From Diphasiastrum complanatum (Eukaryota > Streptophyta > Lycopodiopsida > Lycopodiales > Lycopodiaceae): a DNA stretch of 64,000 nt. Positions 56,961-64,000 of this stretch are shown here, piece after piece. Every line of letters starts with the position of its first letter. Position 1 is the stretch's first letter. The DNA lies in assembly GCA_029204225.1 (NCBI GenBank), contig CM055098.1:11927552-11991551 (forward strand), written 5' to 3'. Below the pieces are notes generated by a model. That model searched no databases. It was not told where the DNA came from and saw only the letters and a list, made by a program, of their open reading frames with translations. The translations under genes were made by a program, and so were the position numbers.

Positions 56961-58773
56961 TCATGTTGCACCATGTAGAGGAGTACGTACAACGCTTACA
57001 GGTAAGATTTGTATCGGGGTGGACCGACCCACTTCCGATACAACTCCTCTGATGTTGAAAGCACTCACACCCTCAAAGATGCCATCCACGTTGTTGTTCA
57101 CTGCAGGTAGATCAACACCATCAACCCGCGTATCGCTACTGCTGTAGGTGAAAGGGACACGACACTTGGCCGTGGTACACTCCACTGTCACTTTAACCTG
57201 CATTGCATTATTAATATAAGCCATACAGACAAGCAATAACTAGATTTCCAACTTTGAGACTTATAAAAGAATGAAAATTAGATTAGATGTGACATGATTC
57301 AACATTAATATCAATTACAACATGCACTAAGATCATTAGCACACACTCCGAAACGATGCCATATAGTGTAGCTGCGTACCTCCATTCGTGGAGGGACATC
57401 GTCGACCTTATAGGTGGTCTGAAATTGGACAGCCTCCTCGGCGGTCTTGCCCATCTCCGTGGAGATTGTCCTCTCATGACCAATGGTGACACTCCCATTC
57501 ACAGACGCTACCTCCGGTACCCCCACCGAGAAACCCACGGTCAGCGAGGAGCTAAATGTGTTGGATATCGACCAAGTTTCGCTAGTGGAGACCGTCCTTG
57601 TGATACTGACGAGCACTTCCATGGAAGTGGTTAGGTTCGTGTCGTTCCGCATGGATCCTGAACCCACAATGATGGGCGTTATGTTGCTCACTTCGGCAAG
57701 CTCAAGCAGGTATCTTATGTTGAACAGTCTACGACTCAGCAAAGCTTCGCTCAACACAAGGCGAGTTGTAGAATCGTTAATGTTGTTGCCGATGGCGCAA
57801 AGGCAATCTTGCCAGTAGTCGGAGTAGCGCTTGAGGAAGAGATTGTTTGCTTTAGACTTGAAGGCGACCAGCGTACTGCTCAGCTTGATAACATCAAAAT
57901 GGCAGTCTATCTTCCGGAGGGCGTCGGAGGCATCTGCATCTGCCCATATCCAGTTAGGACTACGCCTCCAGAATTTATTTATATTGATGTTTCGGATCAT
58001 TACATTCCCGTCTACGAGAGGAATCACCTCGTGGGCAGCAGACAGTCTCTCATCAGGCTTGTTGAATTTCAGCCAATCTATATTTCTTTCGCGATGATCG
58101 CCTACATACCTGCCAAAATTAATAGACATATAAGCTAGGATTACATTCAGTTCAAGGAAAAGTAAGCTTATTGTTATATAATTCTATATAACTAACGCGG
58201 TAGGTTTCATTAGGGAACCAGCTAATTAGAGAACAGAAGCTTTAATTTGAACTAATTAATTTCTCACATTTTGTTGTCACCAAAGAGCATTATGTAGCGC
58301 GGCAGAGTGATGGCAGTATCATCAGCTGCGGTGAATTGCATTGTGGTCCATGGATCGATAGTGCGTGTAATGGCGCAATACCCATCCCTGATGGTATGCG
58401 TGTATCGCTTGAGGTACAGATCGTCCACAAGGGACTGAAGCACGATCATGTTCGACGCCTGCCCAGTAACCCTGAAATAGCAGGCCCGGTCCTGGGCAAT
58501 GGATGGATCGGGGATCTCTTCACGATCTGCAACAATATAACCAGCGTCGTTGCGTCTCCAGAATCGTCTATTTGGAGCACGGATCATCACAACACCGCTC
58601 ACATCGGTGTTGTACACTACCTCGTGCGTTGCAAAGCGCGTCTTTTGCTGGGCTGTGAATGTGAGGTAAGGAACGCCGTTGAGAGGTGCGAGTGCCAAGT
58701 ACAAATCATGGCCGTCCTGGGGGCCCGGCTTGAGCGCTATGTAACGGGGAAGACTAAGCACTGGCTGAGCCAT
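56961..58773 (-). CDS. Amaranthin-type lectin with aerolysin-like pore-forming domain
   Basis: Three exons on the minus strand: 58773-58268, 58109-57380 and 57197-56961, with GT-AG borders (GTGAGA, GTACGC donors; GGCAG, TGCAG acceptors) and matching phases, giving 490 residues. Agglutinin domain 1 covers about residues 5-155 (exon 1: LPRYIALKPGP, RFWRRNDAGYIVAD). Domain 2 covers about 170-315 (KFWRRSPNWIWADAD, LYLKRY/LFLKRY repeats). The C-terminal part, about 320-490, is aerolysin-like, with a Ser/Thr-rich amphipathic stretch split by exons 2 and 3. Relatives such as wheat Hfr-2 combine these parts and are linked to defence; the lectin half binds glycans and the tail can oligomerise in membranes. 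No signal peptide, so synthesis in the cytosol is expected. No breaks seen. Activity here is inferred. Confidence 0.9.
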
Positions 58774-59560
58774 ATTCTGATTATTATTATATCACGTGAT
58801 CGGTTCTTGCTGCGCGCTGGTGCTAATGCAAAATATTATACGTCGACCTGCGAATAATGAATTCATATCAGAAATTCAAATTAACACATGAAGCATGCAA
58901 TATATATATGCGCTGCAAGCAAGCATATATATAATAGCGGCCTAAACATTAAATTTCAACGATAAAATCACCCCAAGGACGCGATGTATAAATTAGTGTA
59001 CTATGGAGAGAGAATCAACAACGTCTAATTAATTAGACGTCTCAGCTGATATATATTTGAAGATTACTATTCTTAATTCGCAAAAAGCAACTACAAACTA
59101 AGCAGTCGAAATTAAAAGCAAGGATCACAAGTTATAAGAAACTAGCTGCCAGCTTAACAACACCTAAAAAGTTGAATCAGGAAAGAAAACGGGCAAAGTT
59201 TTTACACCCAGCTTGCAGCTTTAGCTTTAGCACATCAATATTGAGATCCAACTGAAGCTGCAACTGATAAACGATAGATCTTAAGAAGACTACACTGGAA
59301 CGAGACTGGTTTTATAGGCTATAATTTCACCAATACTAGTCCCGTACTGACGCAGGCATACGTTCACCTCCTTTGCAACTTTGCACATCTTTAATGTCAT
59401 ACGACAATGGATCACGTGATTTAATTGCCATCTCTACCATGTGCACAATTTGTACCACATGACTAAAGGTCAAAAAAAAACAAAATCTCTACCATGTGCT
59501 CAATTTGTACAACAAGTCATGTGAAATGTAAAAAGAAAAAGAAAAAAGCTCCTCACGTTT
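58774..59560 (-). promoter_or_regulatory. Promoter region of lectin gene
   Basis: AT-rich upstream DNA. TATA-like runs at 58901-58909 and 58925-58933 lie about 130-160 bp before the ATG at 58773, and a GCGCTGCAAGC patch sits between them. No gene in this stretch. Confidence 0.35.
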
Positions 59561-59564
59561 TAAA

Positions 59565-60475
59565 AGGTAAAGGTGTACTTCAAATTTCAAGCCTGATGTA
59601 AAGTTTTGTTGCCTTGAAATTTAATGATTGTCCTTTATGTCATAAATAATGACATAAACATCTTAAAAAATTGCACTCCATTATCAAATTTCAATTGATT
59701 TTTATTTTGTTTTTGAAAGGTACCGGTGCACATCAAATTCCAAGAGTGATTGCATAACATCTTTGGAAAATTGCACTCCATTATTTTGTTTTTGAAAGGT
59801 ACCTTTGCATTATACATGTCATCTGAAAGTTAATAAATAAAAAAGCCCATTCAAATTCCAAGAGTGATTGCATAACATCTTTGGAAAATTGCACTCCATT
59901 ATTTTGTTTTTGAAAGGTACCTTTGCATTATACATGTCATCTCAAAGTTAATAAATAAAAAAGCCCATGCCAAGTGAAAGGTAAGTGTAGGTACCTTTGC
60001 ATTATAAGTGTAAGTGTAGGTACCTTTGCATTATAAGTGTCATGTGAAAGGTAATAAAAAAAAAAGCCCATTGGGGTGAAAGATAAGTAAGTGTGTTCAA
60101 CAAATTCCAAGCATGATGTAGATGTTTTGTTGCCTTGAAATTTAATGATTTCCTTTATGCTATAAATAATGACATGACATCTTTGAAAAATTGCATTCCA
60201 TTATTCACTTGATTTTCTTTTGTTTTTGAAAGGTACGCTAATATTATACATGTCATGTGAAAGATAAGGGTGCAGGCCAAATTCCAAGCCTGATTTAGAT
60301 GTTTTGTTGCCTTCAAATTTAATTACTCCTTTATGCCATAAATATTGACATGACATCTTTGGAAAATTGGACTCCATTATCAAATTTCAATGATTCTTCT
60401 TTTGTTTTTTAAAGGTACCCTTGCATTATACATGTCATGTAAAATGTAAGAAAAAAAAAGCCCATCGGAGTGAAA
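59565..60475 (+). repeat. Degenerate tandem array, about five units
   Basis: Units share AAATTCCAAGMVTGAT, ACATCTTTGGAAAATTG, CACTCCATTAT and TTTTGTTTTTGAAAGGTACC. Two units (59734-59851 and 59852-59969) are nearly identical with a 118-bp period; others are 150-180 bp with an extra TTGCCTTGAAATTTAATGAT block. A shorter repeat of GTAGGTACCTTTGCATTATA lies at about 59993-60040. KpnI-like GGTACC recurs in each unit. Confidence 0.8.
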
Positions 60476-60659
60476 GGTAAGTCTAGCTATGGTTGGGTGG
60501 TGAATACTTGAGGCCAGCTTGTTATCCACCTTTGTGTTTAAGAGTAGGGACACAGGTGGAGGAGAGATCCTTGGAGGCTTGCAGATCCTTACTTGCAGGT
60601 GGAGGCATCCTAGCTTGGAGTTGGGGAGCATCTTGGAGCTTGGAGGTTGCTTGGAGGAC

Positions 60660-61071
60660 ATTGCGAACAACCTGATGCTATGTGGAGACGACTATCCTTT
60701 GTGATGTTCTCCCACATGATCCGCGCAACATTATTAAAATGTTGCGCAAATGGATTCACATCCACCATCATGCTCTACAAGACAGAGGAAACATCACGCC
60801 TAAGTTCGGGATTCAGAGATAATCTCTGATCCACCTGCAAATCATCACCATCCATGAAGTAAATCTGCGAAAAGGAAGGTCTATCTGATGGCAACAAACC
60901 ACCAATGTGATGGTACAACTGTCCAGACACTCGAAACATGTACGCGCCACCTACGGAGTTGGAGATGGATCTATCCAAATTCACCCCAAGAGATGAAAAT
61001 GCCAATGAGTTATTGTAACCCCAAATGTTCTTTCTAAAATGAGCTCCCGAGTCATCGGAGGACGTATACAA
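60660..61071 (-). pseudogene. Helitron replicase N-terminal remnant
   Basis: The minus strand from 61071 reads HFRKNIWGYNNSLAFSSLGV, GAYMFRVSGQLYHHIGGLLP, FSQIYFMDGDD, then after one in-frame TAG near 60774 continues VDVNPFAQHFNNV. This is the Helitron-like N-terminal domain that precedes the Rep nuclease and helicase of plant Helitron replicases, which move by rolling-circle replication. Rep motifs and helicase are absent. It lies about 1.9 kb upstream of the lectin gene start. Confidence 0.75.
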
Positions 61072-61095
61072 ATGAAATAGCTCAGACTTTAAAAA

Positions 61096-61860
61096 TCTCT
61101 ATCAAATTGAAATCAAATATGGTCATGCATATACTTGTTCGAATCAGCTCGAAGAGTAATTTTTTTTTTTGCAGTTATGACTTTTTGACTATGAGGTCAT
61201 TATTTTAATACTTTTATTGATAAAAACATTTTTAACACACAGAAATCCTAAATCCAAACAAATAATTCAATAGACTCTAGTAATGTGTGTGAGAACACTA
61301 TTTTCATTGTTCTTCCAACTTGAATATCTTCTTTACATGAATTTTGATTATGATGCTACAGACAGTAGTGAAAGTATTATATACCGATAGACTTAAGTCA
61401 CCTATTTTGGGTCCAAAATCAATGTTTCAGAATATGTACAATAACATTAATTCTGGTTTGCTCGCTTAGAATTGAGTGATTAGGCTTTTTGTATCAATTC
61501 TATTTAATAGGCCTATATGCATGATTATGGGTCACATTATAGAAATACTTTAAACTAATCATTCATATAGTCAATGCAAAGAACTCAAAAAATAGAGCAA
61601 TATTGCTTTCTACATCACTTGAAGAGCTCATACTTAGAAAATATTTAACTGGAAATAAAGTTAAGAAATTCTGTAAAGGCCGTAAAACTTCATCACTCTG
61701 AATATGATATTTAAAAATCTCAATCAAACTTAAATCAAATACGGTCATGCATATACTTGCTAAAATCAACTCGAAGAGTAAAAAAAATTTGCAATTATGA
61801 CTTTTTGACTCTGAGGTCATTATTTTAAAAGTTTTATTGATAAAAGCATTATTCAAGACT
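61096..61860 (+). repeat. Direct repeat pair, about 140 bp, 621 bp apart
   Basis: 61096-61235 and 61717-61860 share GGTCATGCATATACTTG, CTCGAAGAGTAA and TTATGACTTTTTGACT in order. The intervening 480 bp have no recognised content. Confidence 0.7.
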
Positions 61861-61950
61861 TACTGACTATGATAATCTTGTTCAATCTTTTCTATTAAGG
61901 AGGAGTTACCTAATCTAGAAACTCTTTAGCTATTCTATGTCCTTAAGTAG

Positions 61951-62160
61951 AAGCATTTTTGTTCTTGTTTAATATTTGAAATGATTCCTTTTGGCTTGGC
62001 TTCAGATAGCGTTTCTGCTCGTTACAATACATCTATCCATCTCAAGTATTATCTTTCTACGATTGTCAGATCTATTGGCTATGATTTTTTATCTCGCTGT
62101 TTCTATATAATCAAGCCTCGGGATCATATTTTTTTCAAATATGTTGCTTATGGAGATTGA
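61951..62160 (+). pseudogene. Unrecognised 69-codon ORF fragment
   Basis: Open from 61951 (just after a TAG) to TGA at 62158-62160, with no ATG at its start. The first 32 codons (SCLIFEMIPFGLASDSVSAR, YNTSIH) recur on the other strand at 54700-54825 with mostly conservative or silent changes. The rest reads YYLSTIVRSIGYDFLSRCFY and ends YVAYGD. No family recognised; probably a conserved piece of a mobile-element protein. Confidence 0.45.
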
Positions 62161-62540
62161 CTATCAATGTAAACGTATTTCAGTACAAGACCAACCTCTT
62201 GATCTTCCTCTTGACCATCAAAGTCATTGAACAAACTTTGTTTTCCAGGTCCATTACTTGACTTTACAGCATGAAAACCATGAGAACCAATATCCACTTG
62301 CATAACATCACTACACAAGAAGATTTTTCAAAACATGTGAGTAAAGCAAAGTGAGTCGCTTCCACTTGCTTACCTTCCTCTTGAACATCAAAAATATTAA
62401 ATATATGAATGTCTTAGACCTAGACCTTTGAAAATACTCTCTCTCAAACATATGATCTAGATCCAACAACATCTCATCCATGCTTGATCTCGATCTTCCA
62501 TAAAGGTTAGTGAAAACAATCCATTTGTGGCACTATCATA
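62161..62540. other. Spacer
   Basis: CTTCCTCTTGAMCATCAAA occurs twice (about 62198 and 62388). No gene recognised. Confidence 0.35.
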
Positions 62541-62542
62541 AA

Positions 62543-63440
62543 TCAAAAAATAGAATCCAAACTTTTCGTCATGAAGTAAAGTAGGTGAAGATGAGTATCA
62601 AACCTAATAAATCTAGCCTTCTTGAGTCCATAAAAAACCTCAATAAGCTCACCAATGAGATATCTCTTGTCTTGAATAAATTGCCTCTTGATTTGCTCCA
62701 TGTAGTCTTCTCCAACCAACCTTTTGCCATCTCGATCATGGGTGATCAATTCACAATTATAGAATCCTTTGAGTTGATGAAGAGATGTGATATCCATGAC
62801 TTGGATCCTCCCAAGAACCAATCTTCCATTGCTCTTTCCTTCATAATACTCCCTCTTATTGATTGCATCATAAGAAGTAGAAACCTCAAAGACATTAGAA
62901 GCCATAAAAAAAATGATTAGTACCTTCAACATGAGGATGATTGAAGTACTCTCTTTTTTTAAACAAGAACTTTTACTCAATGTTTTAGGTAATGACTCAT
63001 ATGATAATGATTCTTCCTTGGTATCATTCAATGACATCATTCAAAGTACATCCTACTTTGAACACTTCACATACTTATCTTCTTCTTGACTTGTGACTAT
63101 CTCCCTCACCAAGCCTCTTGATAGAACCACTTGATCTACTCTCTTTATGAAGACATGTGACTCCACTTCCTACAAAAATGACTTTCTTGGACTCATCACA
63201 AAAGAATGTAGAAGAACCACCTTTTTCATAAATGCACCTAGCAACATCTTTTTCCATATGATCAAAGAAATCATTAGCAAAAACCTTTTTCCAAGGAAGA
63301 ACTTTCACCTCCATGGATGAAGCTAGCTCTTTCCTTAACTTTTGCATGCTTGCACTTGCCATGAAGAACCATTGAAAAACCATCATTATCCTCAAGACTA
63401 GCCAAGTTAGCACAAAGATGAACATCTCCAAAAAGCATTT
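62543..63440 (-). other. Unrecognised minus-strand ORFs
   Basis: Two adjacent open frames, 63040-62543 and 63431-63075. The first contains GFYNCELITHDRDGKRLVGE and YMEQIKRQFIQDKRYLIGEL with acceptable coding character; the second contains FFDHMEKDVARCIYEKGGSS. No domain recognised. The setting suggests a retrotransposon interior. Confidence 0.3.
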
Positions 63441-63470
63441 TAGATCTTGACCTATGATCTAGCATAAGGA

Positions 63471-63878
63471 TTGGTTACTTCATCCATGTGTTGGATAATG
63501 GTGTTTTCATGTTTTGAGGAATCTTGTAAACTCATTATGAGAATAAGTGAATCATCCTCCAAGGAAACATATATCCATAATGAAGTATTTAGCCTCATTA
63601 AACCTGAGATTAGCATGGAATTCAAACATAAAAAAATGATGCAAAATTTTTGTTATTTTAACATGCATAGTCTTGGCAATCTTGATATGTCTAATTCTCA
63701 GGATCTTGGTAACACGATGATGGATCTTTGTGATCCTTCCAATGCAATAATTTCTCTTGATTTCCTCAAGGAGGAGCAACTACCTTTAAGGAGGAGTTTT
63801 GGGATCAATCATGTTCTTCAAAGATGGAAGAAATTGTGGAGAAATATTAGATCACTTAGATCCAATATGTCCATTTGA
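63471..63878 (+). other. ORF resembling composite-element interior
   Basis: The plus-strand frame has ESCKLIMRISESSSKETYIH, similar to KAICKILMRLSELSTKDTYI at about 21654-21712. This suggests a second copy of the unrecognised interior of the 17321-22343 element. Confidence 0.4.
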
Positions 63879-63919
63879 TCTTGGGTTATGAACTACAATA
63901 CATCTAGCACCATTTACAA

Positions 63920-64000
63920 TGTAGAAATCTAACATCTACTACACATAGAAGATGCAAACTCAACAAGATCTTGATAAAACATCAAACATATGATAGAATG
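63920..64000 (-). repeat. Edge of a family B LTR
   Basis: GATGCAAACTCAACAAGATC and AAACATCAAACATATGATA match the minus-strand copy near 41830-41890. The window ends inside it. Confidence 0.65.

Noticed and set aside
57309-58857. Several plus-strand ORFs of 90-170 codons
   Set aside because: Antisense shadows of the lectin exons.
60380-60704. Short ORFs on both strands
   Set aside because: They overlap the tandem array edge and Helitron remnant and match no known protein.

Overview
This window is nuclear DNA from a land plant with a large, repeat-filled genome. Three intact-looking plant genes sit in about 64 kb of decayed retrotransposons. The reasons are spliced plant-type genes (a bHLH factor, a DOG1-domain protein and an amaranthin/aerolysin lectin), AT-rich spacers, many (CT)n/(GA)n/(CA)n microsatellites, and Ty1/copia elements primed by initiator tRNA-Met (TGGTATCAGAGC sites). 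I cannot name the species; a fern or another large-genome vascular plant would fit, but this is inference.

Layout. 1-4289: a minus-strand copia element with one LTR and an RT whose catalytic core is deleted. 4290-8330: a plus-strand Ty3/gypsy-like gag running into copia RT/RNase H. 8340-11070: copia gag fragments with an LTR end and primer-binding site. 11270-14380: an LTR-like promoter, then AT-rich spacer. 14380-17310: a decayed minus-strand copia pol. 17321-22343: a plus-strand copia-derived element whose 5' LTR holds a second copia (17886-19779). That inner copy has 5-bp target duplications and an internally inverted body. 22345-26450: two further copia remnants and a tRNA-SINE-like fragment. 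26490-29300: an unrecognised decayed ORF and spacer. 29718-31893: the bHLH gene. 33250-35080: a minus-strand LINE. 35100-37700: spacer with microsatellites and a hairpin repeat. 37730-46990: a patchwork of copia and gypsy pieces. 47290-48114: the DOG1-domain gene. 49798-54340: copia and gypsy pieces. 54130-56330: microsatellites and an LTR. 56961-58773: the lectin/pore-former gene. 59570-60475: a degenerate tandem array. 60660-61071: a Helitron remnant. 61090-64000: repeats, unrecognised ORFs and the edge of another LTR.

Function. The three host genes are not an operon and nothing shows that they act together. The bHLH protein resembles the bHLH122/128/130 (FBH-like) subgroup, the DOG1 protein resembles the DOG1/TGA regulatory module, and the lectin is a two-agglutinin-domain protein with an aerolysin-type pore-forming tail. 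The strongest unusual structures are the inverted copia body with preserved target duplications, the spliced lectin-aerolysin gene beside a Helitron remnant and a tandem array, and a 44-bp B-box fragment between perfect 17-bp target duplications. Gene models rest on reading splice signals by eye; no alignment or database search was run.
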